Below are positions 1 to 8,234 of a stretch of DNA of 35,126 nucleotides, one piece after another. This DNA comes from a virus, in IMG/VR virus record IMGVR_UViG_3300009506_000117, positions 1 through 35,126 of that record, one strand, 5' to 3'. Under the pieces are notes generated by a model. That model had not been told where the DNA came from. It was given only the letters and a program-made list of their open reading frames with translations, and ran no database searches. The first letter of the stretch is position 1. Each line of letters begins with the position of its first letter. Position numbers and translations under genes: made by a program.

Positions 1-260
1 ACCTGATCGCCGTCATATCCCTTGGTCCGCTTGATGTAGCCATAATCCTCAAGCATCTTAGATGCCCAAGGCTGTCCATCTTCTCTGGTTCCGCGACGAA
101 TTGATCCCTTGGGATTCTCGATGCTTATTGGAATCCCCTGGAATACAATGTGCTTCATCTTGTAGTTGCCAGCTTCCTTTTGGCCATCGGACGGATTGGT
201 ATTAACGGCACGATTGCCGTACCGCTTGGCAGTTCTTAATGCTGATTGAAGCTCTGCCAT
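1..260 (-). CDS. Inorganic pyrophosphatase-like domain protein, 3' end cut by window
   Basis: The ATG is at 260 and the reading frame runs off the window at base 1, so only about 86 N-terminal residues are visible. After a polar leader the protein reads HIVFQGIPISIENPKGS, then RRGTREDGQPW, then DYGYIKRTKGYDGDQV. This pattern (IENPxGSxRxGTxxDGxxW, then YGYIxxTxGxDGDxV) is characteristic of the pyrophosphatase-like domain found in phage polyvalent proteins and small phage proteins. The acidic DGD lies where metal-binding residues are expected. It is the last gene of the minus-strand virion operon seen here, and its start abuts the stop of the preceding gene. Whether it is enzymatically active or structural cannot be judged from the fragment. 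Confidence 0.7.
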   Translation of the reverse strand, partial: MAELQSALRTAKRYGNRAVNTNPSDGQKEAGNYKMKHIVFQGIPISIENPKGSIRRGTREDGQPWASKMLEDYGYIKRTKGYDGDQ

Positions 261-482
261 TTAACTACTCGGTAGCAAGGCGATTCTATAAGTGCCGCCT
301 GAGCTTGTGGTAACTAAACCAAACGCCGTAACCAATGAAGATGAATAGCTTATCGCCCCGGCGGTTGGGGTTGCGGTTGATGGATTGGTGAGCGGCGGGA
401 ATGCGTTGACGAGGGACAAACGAAGTTCGTTTACGGCTTGTACGCCAGTCTGCAAAATTCCCAAAAGTTGGACAGTGGACAA
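261..482 (-). CDS. Small virion-associated hypothetical protein (73 aa)
   Basis: This is a short Ser/Thr/Ala-rich protein without recognised domains, starting MSTVQLLGILQTGVQAVNEL. The first 25 residues look helical and the rest is a low-complexity, beta-prone region with SSS and TTSSGG. It sits three bases after the large tail gene and ends exactly where the pyrophosphatase-like gene begins, so it is inside the tail operon. An overlapping reading frame at 286-507 is a shadow: this frame keeps the tight junctions on both sides. A structural or tail-assembly role is inferred from position only. Confidence 0.55.
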   Translation of the reverse strand: MSTVQLLGILQTGVQAVNELRLSLVNAFPPLTNPSTATPTAGAISYSSSLVTAFGLVTTSSGGTYRIALLPSS

Positions 483-484
483 TT

Positions 485-2515
485 TTATCTCCTGCCAGAT
501 GTAGCATAACGGAATCTTACTCTACCTAGTCGCCAAAACGATGATGCACCGTTTGCAGATACAGTCATAGATATAAGTCTAGCTCTAATTCTTACAGAGA
601 TATAGTTATGCAGAGAGCCTGTGGCATTGCATGTAAATGGACCATAAGTAACCGGAGTATCTGTTGGATATGTTAATGCAGAGAACGATACGCTTACCTG
701 TCCGGTAGATTTGCCATACAAGCTCCAGATAAAGTCAGGTATTATGTAATCAATAAATGCCAATTCATTGCCATCGGCTATGCTAAAGTACCCTGTAGTA
801 AATGTAGATATGATAGATCCTGGGGTGCTAGTTCCTGCATCCATTTGATAGATAGCCCCGGAACTTGTTCCGCTGATTGCCCCGTTTGTACCCCATGAAT
901 TTACATCAACCCACGCAGTAGAGGAGAATGTTCCGTAGTCCCATGCTTTTTCTACTACATTATATTTAATATATGAATCATTCTCCGTTGCCGTGTTTGC
1001 TGGGAAAAACCAACTTATTTCGTTATATGCACTATTAGGAGCACACACTACTTTATTTTGTTGAGCAGGGTTTAATTGCTGGAACATATAATCCCACACT
1101 GTGCATGGGAGAGGCTGTATGCCTCCTTGCGGAGATAATACAAACAACCCAGTGTAGCTTGCCCAATATACCTCACCGCCAAGAATGCCAGCGGCGTGAG
1201 ATCCAAGAAGTCCACACCCACCGCCAATTCTTGTAAAATTAAATATTATGTCGCCACCGACATATGACATCATCCATGCGTCAACATCAGTCCAAATAAC
1301 ACCGAAGTTGGGGGCCTGCATTCCGCCAACGATTACTGATCCTGTCGGAATGTGAAAGCTGCCAGCCGTCGTAGATCCGGTAACTTCCCAATTTGTATAG
1401 TCTCCACTATCGCTCCACCTAACTATAAGGTTATCAGGAGAGCCAGTGCTTTGAGTAGATCTCCAGCAAACAAGAATTTGTAATGGCTGAGATGTAAATA
1501 TGCCACCATTAAAGAACGGGGCCTGACCAACAACCTGCATCGAATTGAAACCGGCGTGTGGCTGCCATGAATAAACAGGGCCTCCATATGGACATGCCAA
1601 TAGAATTTCACCCCAGCTATCCTGGGTCCACGCCGACGAATTTGTTATTGCAGAGCCAAGAGTTCCCGTATTGGATGACCAGTTTGTTGTGTAATATACA
1701 TACTGCGCTGTTCCATTATTCATATACTTAGATGTTGATCCAATTGTTGCTTCCAATCTTATGACGTAAGATGTGGAATCAACAACGCTATCAACATTAT
1801 ATGATCCCTGAATTGTTTTACCGCCAAGAAGAGTTGCCGCTCCAAAGTATTGCTGTAATCCAGGAGCAGCTATTGCGTTATTATTTGGCTGGATCACCGT
1901 AATCAGCGGCGTGGCTGCACCAAAGCTTGAACCAACGGCGGTTGACGTAAAGAACGGCAATACACCGCTTCCGGCCACCGTTGTAGTTGCAACGGCGCTC
2001 GCACTAATCGTATATGAACCTGTGCTAACCACACTTTGTATTGGGTAGCCATTTGAAAGAAGAAGATTACCGATTGATATTGGCGTATTGAAATAAACAG
2101 AATCTTTTAAGTTAAGATTGCTGTTTACATCAACGATAGTAACAATGGAGCTTCCAGAAGATATAGATACATTCGGGGCAACAGATGATGTTCTTACTAA
2201 TGGCATAATATTGTAAGAACTGATAAATGTTGGCTGAGTTGAAGATTGGGCCAACACGGCTGAAGATGTACATGCGGTTAACCACAATACTTCATTGGAA
2301 TCCCGCCAAATATGTATATCCCTTGGTACTCCTACGGAGGATATATTTGTTCCTCCGCTGGTTGTTATTCCTATGGCATTTGTTGAGAATGCGTTCGATT
2401 GTACCAATCCATCGCGGAACCTTATCCATTGCGATTGGTCAATAGCAGCCTCGTTGAGAGATTGAGTGCGCTCAACATTAACGCCTGGGTGCAATATTAC
2501 TGATTTCATAGGCAT
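485..2515 (-). CDS. Large tail/head-completion structural protein (676 aa)
   Basis: This is a large Ser/Thr/Gly-rich, beta-strand-rich protein. Its N-terminus (KSVILHPGVNVERTQSLNE, then SQWIRFRDGLVQ) matches a widespread phage family that begins with a PGVxxExTxxLNE...QSQxIRFRDGLxE pattern and is encoded next to tail adaptor genes. Near residues 340-440 it has CWRSTQSTGSPDNLIVRWSD and GDYTNWEV, also typical of that family. By position it may play the role of tail-completion or DNA-stabilisation proteins such as P22 gp10, but that equivalence is inferred, not shown. The first ATG (2515) is preferred because GAGGG lies eight bases upstream. A second ATG is two codons later. Confidence 0.65.
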   Translation of the reverse strand: MPMKSVILHPGVNVERTQSLNEAAIDQSQWIRFRDGLVQSNAFSTNAIGITTSGGTNISSVGVPRDIHIWRDSNEVLWLTACTSSAVLAQSSTQPTFISSYNIMPLVRTSSVAPNVSISSGSSIVTIVDVNSNLNLKDSVYFNTPISIGNLLLSNGYPIQSVVSTGSYTISASAVATTTVAGSGVLPFFTSTAVGSSFGAATPLITVIQPNNNAIAAPGLQQYFGAATLLGGKTIQGSYNVDSVVDSTSYVIRLEATIGSTSKYMNNGTAQYVYYTTNWSSNTGTLGSAITNSSAWTQDSWGEILLACPYGGPVYSWQPHAGFNSMQVVGQAPFFNGGIFTSQPLQILVCWRSTQSTGSPDNLIVRWSDSGDYTNWEVTGSTTAGSFHIPTGSVIVGGMQAPNFGVIWTDVDAWMMSYVGGDIIFNFTRIGGGCGLLGSHAAGILGGEVYWASYTGLFVLSPQGGIQPLPCTVWDYMFQQLNPAQQNKVVCAPNSAYNEISWFFPANTATENDSYIKYNVVEKAWDYGTFSSTAWVDVNSWGTNGAISGTSSGAIYQMDAGTSTPGSIISTFTTGYFSIADGNELAFIDYIIPDFIWSLYGKSTGQVSVSFSALTYPTDTPVTYGPFTCNATGSLHNYISVRIRARLISMTVSANGASSFWRLGRVRFRYATSGRR

Positions 2516-2518
2516 TTG

Positions 2519-3250
2519 TTATACCCTCGGCGGCGTAGCTATTGGTGACGGCTGCTCGCTTGTCCACGCCTCGCTGGCAAACTTAGAGCGTAGCTGCTCA
2601 ACAGATGCCGACTTCATAAGGAGTTGATATTGGTTCTCCCAAGACTGACCCATCTTTGGGTCATCCGCCATAGGACCAAAATCTCTCATATATCCAGAAA
2701 CATACACCATGGCGGCAACCCTAAATAAATCCGGCAAATATCTTGTAAGGAATGTTGATGAATTACTTGCTGACAGCGCTGCCGGTCTTTGTATGCCAAT
2801 TATTTCGGTAGTATAGGAAGCATCTGGCGCTGGACCCAGAATGATTGTATCCAGTGAACGCATTGCATAATATTCAGGAACGCCAAGAGCGGATGAGTTT
2901 GATGGATAAAAGTTATCAATAAACTCTGGCGATGTAGGAACAAGCGGGACGCGAGATCCATTAGACGATGTTGCGCTTGCTGGAATGATGATATTAAAAT
3001 TATCAACCGTAATGAATGTCCCAGGATTACCGATTACCGTCGAACCAGTAATGGTAAAGTTTCTATCACCGCTAGATACCGTCATGCTGCTGACGGTTGT
3101 TTGGGTATAGAGAAGATCTAGGTCACGATAAATTCTCTGCTCAGCGTAGTCGATTGCTCCAGGAAGCATCGTGGCATAATTAGAATCGCTAGTTGAGACA
3201 GGCATCAAGTTGGCTATCTCTGTGTAGAAGGTGGTGTAGTTAAGTGCCAT
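2519..3250 (-). CDS. Tail adaptor protein, SU10-type (243 aa)
   Basis: The N-terminus MALNYTTFYTEIANLMPVST and the helical stretch LPGAIDYAEQRIYRDLDL match head-tail adaptor proteins of short-tailed phages, which start with a small helical bundle. Residues around 170-215 (LTRYLPDLFRVAAMVYVSGYM, then WENQYQLLMKSA) are the C-terminal helical region seen in these adaptors. The role would be to connect the portal to the tail or nozzle. The gene is three bases from its neighbours on both sides and lies two genes from another adaptor-like gene (4059-4760), consistent with a multi-ring connector. The family call rests on pattern recognition. Confidence 0.6.
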   Translation of the reverse strand: MALNYTTFYTEIANLMPVSTSDSNYATMLPGAIDYAEQRIYRDLDLLYTQTTVSSMTVSSGDRNFTITGSTVIGNPGTFITVDNFNIIIPASATSSNGSRVPLVPTSPEFIDNFYPSNSSALGVPEYYAMRSLDTIILGPAPDASYTTEIIGIQRPAALSASNSSTFLTRYLPDLFRVAAMVYVSGYMRDFGPMADDPKMGQSWENQYQLLMKSASVEQLRSKFASEAWTSEQPSPIATPPRV

Positions 3251-3252
3251 GG

Positions 3253-4059
3253 CTACTGCTCATTTTGGCCCGTATCAGCAACACTAAACTGAACCTGGGA
3301 AACCGAAATCTGACTCGCTCCGTCACCTTGGATGACAATCTGGTGGTATTGGTAATTGCCGGTGGTCAGATTGCTGCTCACGCTAGTTAGCTGTTCACCA
3401 TTTGTTCCTGCGGTGGTGGTGCTATAGAGTGTTGTCCATATCACCCCGTCGTTAGATCCCTGTAACCATACTCCGGTTGTCCCTCCTGATAAAATCGGCA
3501 GGTCAAGTGGGGCGTAGAGAGAAAAGGCAGTTACGCTATAGGTTATAGCTGTGGGGATGATCTCAGTAGGTATTCCAGGTGCCACCAAACCGCCGTTCCA
3601 GTTCTTGCCGATGTTGTTCTGGTAGCTGGAATTGGAGACTCCCAATGTTGCGCTGCGCCAAGACTGTTTGTTGATGTTGGCATCAAATACTGAGTTGACC
3701 CCTGCATTACCGGTGATATTCCCAAAATTGACACCATAGGTGGAAGCATTGGTAACTGGGGAAAGATCGACCGGCTGAAATCCAATACCTGAAATCGGAT
3801 TATCTGTGGCTGTATAGACTTCAGGTGAAGGGAACTCGATAGGAACCGGGTCTGGGGGCAGCAGGATCGTCCTAAGCTGAATCTGAGGGGTATCGTAGCA
3901 AGTCTCACATACCAGGATGCGCTCGTTAATGAGCCGCATGCCACCATACTCGAACTGCCATCGTAGCTGATCGCGGTTGTACATAAACCCGCAACGCTGG
4001 CATACCGCTAATGCCCTCGGCCTATCCTGGCTTACGCTGGCCCTTCCGTGCGGACGCAT
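3253..4059 (-). CDS. Zinc-ribbon protein with discoidin/F5-8C-like C-terminal domain (268 aa)
   Basis: The N-terminal part has two CxxC knuckles, CQRCGFMYNRDQL at about residues 20-32 and CETCYD at about 51-56, forming a predicted zinc ribbon. After a proline-rich linker, the C-terminal region from about residue 125 is beta-rich. It contains SWRSATLGVSNSSYQNNIG, then TAITYSVTAFSLYAP, and VWLQGSNDGVIWTTLYS. That last pattern (xLQGSNDGxxWTxL) is a hallmark of F5/8 type C or discoidin-like galactose-binding folds. It is probably a virion protein that binds a connector through the zinc ribbon and carbohydrate through the lectin-like fold. The start overlaps the upstream stop as TGATG, with GGAGA just upstream. 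Confidence 0.65.
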   Translation of the reverse strand: MRPHGRASVSQDRPRALAVCQRCGFMYNRDQLRWQFEYGGMRLINERILVCETCYDTPQIQLRTILLPPDPVPIEFPSPEVYTATDNPISGIGFQPVDLSPVTNASTYGVNFGNITGNAGVNSVFDANINKQSWRSATLGVSNSSYQNNIGKNWNGGLVAPGIPTEIIPTAITYSVTAFSLYAPLDLPILSGGTTGVWLQGSNDGVIWTTLYSTTTAGTNGEQLTSVSSNLTTGNYQYHQIVIQGDGASQISVSQVQFSVADTGQNEQ

Positions 4060-4760
4060 CAGCTTCTCCAGTATCCGCCCAATCCAGGCGTTAACATAAG
4101 AGGAACATTCTCAACGTCCTGCGTTGCGGCAATGTTCCACGCTTGTTCTGCGTCGGCCTTCCTTAGTTGTTCAAGATCGGGAGCATAAATTCTGGACAGC
4201 CGATGAGCTAAACCGGCGATAATGGCATCTATCCAGCGGTTGGGGATCTCAGGAACGTCGGCCCCAGTTATGATCGAGTCCTGGATTTGCCTGAACCGGT
4301 AATAATAGGCCACATACGGCCCATTGCCGTCAGGCGTTAGATAAAACGTAATGGTTGGTGAAATGGTGCGGTCAAACCAGAATTGGCTAGGGAATCCTTG
4401 CGTGGTCTTATTGGAGAGGCTCGCATACTCGGTACGGCTGAGCGGATAGAGGATTCTGTCTGTAGTTGGCGATCCATAACGCACGAACACATCAAGAACC
4501 ATGATGGTTTCAGCCGGGACTGAATATGTCGCTGAACCCTGGATAAGAGGAATGCTTTGTAGATCCACTGTCCAGAGATTAGGACCAAGGTTATTAAGGG
4601 CAGAAAATAGAGCATTTAGCTCAAGTATGGCGTCCTGGATGTGCTGGGTAAGAATTTCAGGCCGTCTGACCCTTATCCTCCCAAACGCGGCAGCGATTAT
4701 CTCTGCGTTCGATGGATTAAAATTGTATGATTTTGAGGTATTTACGGCTGATGGAAAAAT
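4059..4760 (-). CDS. Tail adaptor/accessory protein with probable ATT start (233 aa)
   Basis: A start at GTG 4568 gives only 169 aa. The same frame stays open upstream to 4769 and encodes FNPSNAEIIAAAFGRI, then ILELNALFSALNNLGPNLW. These are exactly the N-terminal helices expected before the conserved VDLxSIPLxQGxATYxV stretch of this phage family. No ATG, GTG or TTG occurs in that 64-codon extension. An ATT codon at 4760-4758 lies five bases after a perfect AGGAGG (4771-4766) and is the most economical start. The C-terminus (IPNRWIDAIIAGLAHRLSRIYAPD, then QDVENVPLMLTPGLGGYWR) is typical of these adaptors. An in-frame TAG at 4772-4770 separates the ORF from an upstream ATG at 4814. Confidence 0.7.
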   Translation of the reverse strand: MFPSAVNTSKSYNFNPSNAEIIAAAFGRIRVRRPEILTQHIQDAILELNALFSALNNLGPNLWTVDLQSIPLIQGSATYSVPAETIMVLDVFVRYGSPTTDRILYPLSRTEYASLSNKTTQGFPSQFWFDRTISPTITFYLTPDGNGPYVAYYYRFRQIQDSIITGADVPEIPNRWIDAIIAGLAHRLSRIYAPDLEQLRKADAEQAWNIAATQDVENVPLMLTPGLGGYWRS

Positions 4761-4771
4761 GTTAGCCTCCT
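4758..4771 (-). promoter_or_regulatory. Shine-Dalgarno AGGAGG placed for an ATT start
   Basis: AGGAGG at 4771-4766 is a full anti-SD match. It is followed by a five-base spacer and then ATT at 4760-4758, in frame with the adaptor gene 4059-4760. Nothing else in frame could use this signal, because the next canonical start codon is 190 bases downstream, inside the conserved fold. Confidence 0.65.
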
Positions 4772-4829
4772 ATTCGCTCAAAACGCATGCCACCACCAAT
4801 TTTTCTTTTTCCATAACATGTCACACCCC

Positions 4830-5117
4830 TTACGGGTCTATGATTCTGATCTGGCCGCTGGCCGCTGGCGTAAATGTTAGGCCGGGGGCGGAAACAGACC
4901 AATTAGCAAATCCAAGCGCCGCGCCAGTGCTGCTCCAGAGAGCGGTAAAGAAGCTGCCGGATTGGGTCATGGCTATCGAAGATGACGCCGTGCTACCGCC
5001 AACAGCCGTGTAGACCACGCTGAGAGTTCCTGACGTTGGTATCGTTAGATTCCTAGAACTATCCAAGAACTCAACCGTAAACTCAGCCGTATTGCCCTGG
5101 GTTAGATTAAACGGCAT
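4830..5117 (-). CDS. Small immunoglobulin-like beta protein of the tail (95 aa)
   Basis: This is a 95-residue protein beginning MPFNLTQGNTAEFTVEFLDS, followed by alternating hydrophobic and polar strands and ending in GQIRIIDP. The LTQGNTAxFTVEF...PTSGTLSVVYT pattern is that of a single beta-sandwich domain, as found in small tail or baseplate proteins. It lies between the Trp-repeat protein and the ATT-start adaptor, with a four-base gap upstream. About 57 bases at 4773-4829 separate it from the SD of the next gene and contain only a 14-codon in-frame leader ORF (4814-4770). The function is structural by context only. Confidence 0.55.
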   Translation of the reverse strand: MPFNLTQGNTAEFTVEFLDSSRNLTIPTSGTLSVVYTAVGGSTASSSIAMTQSGSFFTALWSSTGAALGFANWSVSAPGLTFTPAASGQIRIIDP

Positions 5118-5120
5118 CAG

Positions 5121-7493
5121 CTATACCTCTCGTATGGATACCAACGCTGAAACAGATGGACCAACTACCGTTCCGGATGAGGCAGATTGGATGCTCGCCT
5201 CGATTCCCACATTAGCAGAAACCGTTGGTTTATCAAACTGAAGGCCGACGAGGGCCGATACCGGCACCAACTCTACAATACCAACATTCGCCCCTGCTAC
5301 CTGATTAAAGATGTGGCCTAGCGCGAAGAAAATATCCCCAGCCTCTGTAGCGTCGAGAATGCCGGTGATGGCACCGCCGGTAAGTACCCTTGGCGGCATC
5401 GTTGTCGTTTGCTGAAGGTAGGCTGGCAGTCGAGGACCAAGCGCCAATCGTATTGGCTCAGACCATGGCCTATGCCATTTGTCCTCTCTTACGATTTCAA
5501 TCGGTCTCAGTATTGCAGCTAGGAATTGCTGCTCAGACGCCAGCAATCCAGGCCGCCGCCTTACAGGTTCTGACCACGGATAATGCCAATCGGCTTCCGT
5601 GACCTCTCGCGGGAGCGGGAATGGGTAAAATGCAAAGAATTGTTGGGCACCAGTAATAAGCCCCGGCTTAACTCTTACTGGAACAGACCACGGTTGGTGC
5701 CACCTATCCTCTGGGACGACGACTGCGGGAACCCTAACAGGCTCATGGAGAGATGAATAAATAATGTGGTATCGGCTAAAGATCTCGAATCCGAGTAGAG
5801 AATCTCTAGACGGATAAGCATTTGGTATCGGTAACGGATTTAAAACTCCGCCGGATGCTATGAGAGCAACGGAGTATTGTGGATTTATCTTAACTCTAAC
5901 TGGTTCAGACCAACCCTGATGCCATTTATCTTCCGTTACAATTTCAATAGGACGGAGTATTGAAGCAAGGGATTGCTGTTCCGATGCCAGCAATCCAGGT
6001 CGCAGCCTTACGGGTTCTGACCAAGGATAGTGCCAATCTGCCTCTGTGGACGCCCTAGGTAGGGGGAATGGATAAAAGGCAAGGAATTGTTGGGCACCAG
6101 TAATGAGTCGTGGCCTGCTCCTTACAGGAATAGACCAGCCCTGGTGCCACTTATCTTCAAAGATCTGCTCTATAGAGCGAACAAGAACTGGTTGCTGCTG
6201 CTGTGTTGCAGCTAGACCTCGTTTAAGCCGAACAGGCTCTGACCACGGATAGTGCCAGCCTGATTCTAGCGGCGTGTATGGTAACGGATTAAGAACACCG
6301 CCAGATGCGATGAGGGCAATCGCCGCCTTCGGATCGCGCTTATGTCTGACGGGTTCAGACCAAGCAAAGTGCCATTTATCTTCTGTTATTGTTTCGGCAG
6401 CAAAGAATATCGGTTCGGCCTTAGCCTGATAGATAACCGTATGTTTGCTGAATATCTCAAATGAGATAATGGAATCTGGTGACGCGACGACTCCGCCTGT
6501 CGTTGGCAGCGGGAATGGATTCGGTATTCCACCTGAGGAAATCAGGGCGACCGACAGCTTAGGATCTCGAAGTTGCCTTACAGGCTCGGACCAGCGGTAA
6601 TGCCAGCTTGCCTCAGTAGTTTCCCCTACTCTTGGTATGGGGAATGGATCTAATGCTAGGAACTGCTGAGCGCCTGTTATTAGTCTTGGCTTGAGGCGAA
6701 CCGGGATAGATAGCGGCTGATGCCACTTGTCCTCAAATACTTGCTCTTGTGAGATTTCTGGTGTGATCGCAGCCTGTTGCAGCGCTGAGCCAAGGCCGCG
6801 CTTTAACCTGACCGGATCAGACCACGATGATGGCTCATTCCAACCAAACGAAACAGTTGGTTTGACAGGAGCAAAACTAGCATCCTGGGCACCTGTTATT
6901 AACCCTCGTTTTACCCTTACCGGGATTGACCAAGGCTGGTGCCAGTTTGATTCAAGCACCTCAACGGCGGTTACTATTGGAACCGGCGCTTGATACGATG
7001 GATAAATAATTCCCCTAGTATCAAAAATGCCAAACGGAATAGGTGAATCTATAGCATCAGTAGCGGTGCCAGGGGATGGCGCTGAAACAACAGGAACAAA
7101 TGAGCCACCAGAAGATGCCGCAAGGGCAACAAACGACCTGGGGCTTATCTTGTATCTTAGTGGCTCAGACCATCTGTGGTGCCACTTATCTTCCGTTATA
7201 GTCTCAATGACTGTTGGGACAGGCCCTTGGTAGGCCGGATAAATAATTGTCCTATTGTCAATAATTTCAAACGAAGTTGGCGAGTCTATTGAATAAGTTG
7301 CGTTCCCTGGAGATGGGACAATCGGAACAAATGTTACACCAGATGTGATAAGCGCAATTGCCAAAGCGCCGCTAATGCGGCTTCTTACTGGCTCGGACCA
7401 CGCTTGGTGCCATTTATCCTCGGTGATTGTTTCGCCGGGGACAAAAGCCGGTTCTGTTTTTCCCTGATATTGGAGAAGTTTATTGAGGGGCAT
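5121..7493 (-). CDS. Giant Trp-repeat virion protein with 14 WHxxWSxPVR modules (790 aa)
   Basis: The protein is built from about 14 copies of a module with consensus EDKWHxxWSEPVRxKxGL followed by ITGAQQ or ALIASGG. Examples occur at about residues 25-40, 99-112 and 178-200, continuing to about residue 690. A second, longer-period motif (DSxxSFEIFxxxxIIY) occurs four times, so there is a two-level repeat. The final roughly 80 residues differ (VGIVELVPVSALVGLQ, VSANVGIEASIQ) and look like a beta-strand tail. WxxPWSEPVR repeats are seen in uncharacterised phage and bacterial proteins, but I know no assigned function. Context places it among tail and decoration genes, so a fibre-like or surface role is likely. 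The near-identical repeats should permit recombination that changes repeat number. Confidence 0.7.
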   Translation of the reverse strand: MPLNKLLQYQGKTEPAFVPGETITEDKWHQAWSEPVRSRISGALAIALITSGVTFVPIVPSPGNATYSIDSPTSFEIIDNRTIIYPAYQGPVPTVIETITEDKWHHRWSEPLRYKISPRSFVALAASSGGSFVPVVSAPSPGTATDAIDSPIPFGIFDTRGIIYPSYQAPVPIVTAVEVLESNWHQPWSIPVRVKRGLITGAQDASFAPVKPTVSFGWNEPSSWSDPVRLKRGLGSALQQAAITPEISQEQVFEDKWHQPLSIPVRLKPRLITGAQQFLALDPFPIPRVGETTEASWHYRWSEPVRQLRDPKLSVALISSGGIPNPFPLPTTGGVVASPDSIISFEIFSKHTVIYQAKAEPIFFAAETITEDKWHFAWSEPVRHKRDPKAAIALIASGGVLNPLPYTPLESGWHYPWSEPVRLKRGLAATQQQQPVLVRSIEQIFEDKWHQGWSIPVRSRPRLITGAQQFLAFYPFPLPRASTEADWHYPWSEPVRLRPGLLASEQQSLASILRPIEIVTEDKWHQGWSEPVRVKINPQYSVALIASGGVLNPLPIPNAYPSRDSLLGFEIFSRYHIIYSSLHEPVRVPAVVVPEDRWHQPWSVPVRVKPGLITGAQQFFAFYPFPLPREVTEADWHYPWSEPVRRRPGLLASEQQFLAAILRPIEIVREDKWHRPWSEPIRLALGPRLPAYLQQTTTMPPRVLTGGAITGILDATEAGDIFFALGHIFNQVAGANVGIVELVPVSALVGLQFDKPTVSANVGIEASIQSASSGTVVGPSVSALVSIREV
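5410..7421 (-). repeat. Degenerate tandem repeats coding for WHxxWSxPVR modules
   Basis: Fourteen diverged copies of a roughly 45-base core (Glu-Asp-Lys-Trp-His...Trp-Ser-x-Pro-Val-Arg) are spaced irregularly at about 70-350 bases inside the gene 5121-7493. Some blocks are close to duplicates of each other, such as the pair around 5455-5700 and 5930-6180, which encode the same order of modules. The repeats are in frame, so they are protein repeats rather than a CRISPR or iteron array. Confidence 0.8.
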
Positions 7494-7495
7494 CT

Positions 7496-8218
7496 TTAAT
7501 ACCCCACAATACCAAACCTAAACTGAGGTTCCTCTAGCGGCCTTAATTGCTGATATAAATATTGGTCCTGAATGGCCTGCATAAAAATAGTAGCAGATAC
7601 CCAGGCCGCTGATGGACTAATAGCCGTCCACTGATCCGGATCAAGGGCGGATGTTGAATTCCATGTTATCCACGCCATTCCTCCTGACGCATCCAATGTA
7701 TCATTTCTTGAAATTGACAGCGCATCAAGCCAACTAGATGGGGCGGTTCCGTTAGAGTTAACTTGAGCGCCATATGTAGTTATTGCCGCGCCCTTTGAAC
7801 TTGTCGGGCTGAAGGATGGGCTATCAGGCGTAGTAGAGAATCCAGTAGTTGTAAGCTGGGATATTGGGGCTGATGCACTTTGATCTATATTATCAAAAGC
7901 AAATCCTATCATAAGCGTTGAATCTGAAGAACCGCCAGATCCGTTAAAATTGGCATCATACGATCCGTTGGTTATGTATGTTCCGGTAAAAAAGCCAACC
8001 CTTGCGTAACTGCTATTGGTGGTAGTGCCAATTTGTGTATACGCGCCACCGCTAGACGTAGTTACAGTGAGGGATGTAGCCCTGCTTGTTCCCAAAACCG
8101 CAACGATAACAGCGGCGGCATTGCTTGTTCCAGCGGTAGCAGACGAAAAAGTTATTGTAATATTGCCGCCGTTGAAGGCAGAATTGCTCTGCGATTGCAG
8201 GAATGTAATATCAGGCAT
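7496..8218 (-). CDS. Beta-rich virion surface protein (240 aa)
   Basis: It starts MPDITFLQSQSNSAFNGGNI and is rich in Ser, Thr, Gly and Ala with alternating beta-type hydrophobicity: ITITFSSATAGTSNAAAVIV, TLMIGFAFDNID, GMAWITWNS. This composition and strand pattern match phage exposed head or tail proteins with a jelly-roll or beta-sandwich fold. No catalytic motif is visible. The C-terminus FRFGIVGY resembles the end of the neighbour 8235-9074 (MPIVIGY), suggesting a shared tail or docking segment. The gene is two bases from the Trp-repeat gene and part of the same operon. Confidence 0.5.
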   Translation of the reverse strand: MPDITFLQSQSNSAFNGGNITITFSSATAGTSNAAAVIVAVLGTSRATSLTVTTSSGGAYTQIGTTTNSSYARVGFFTGTYITNGSYDANFNGSGGSSDSTLMIGFAFDNIDQSASAPISQLTTTGFSTTPDSPSFSPTSSKGAAITTYGAQVNSNGTAPSSWLDALSISRNDTLDASGGMAWITWNSTSALDPDQWTAISPSAAWVSATIFMQAIQDQYLYQQLRPLEEPQFRFGIVGY

Positions 8219-8234
8219 AGCAACCTCATATAAG

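Noticed and set aside
4770-4814. TAG recoding (readthrough of the in-frame amber stop upstream of the adaptor gene)
   Set aside because: TAG ends many other genes in the window (for example at 13766, 15464, 18116 and 34374). Genome-wide recoding is therefore excluded, and an ATT start explains the data more simply.
4501-5013. 170-aa plus-strand open frame opposite the adaptor and small beta gene
   Set aside because: The minus strand carries recognisable adaptor sequence there, and the plus frame has no SD or known motif.
5410-7421. Possible CRISPR or iteron array
   Set aside because: The repeats are diverged, irregularly spaced and all in one reading frame encoding WHxxWSxPVR, so they are protein modules.
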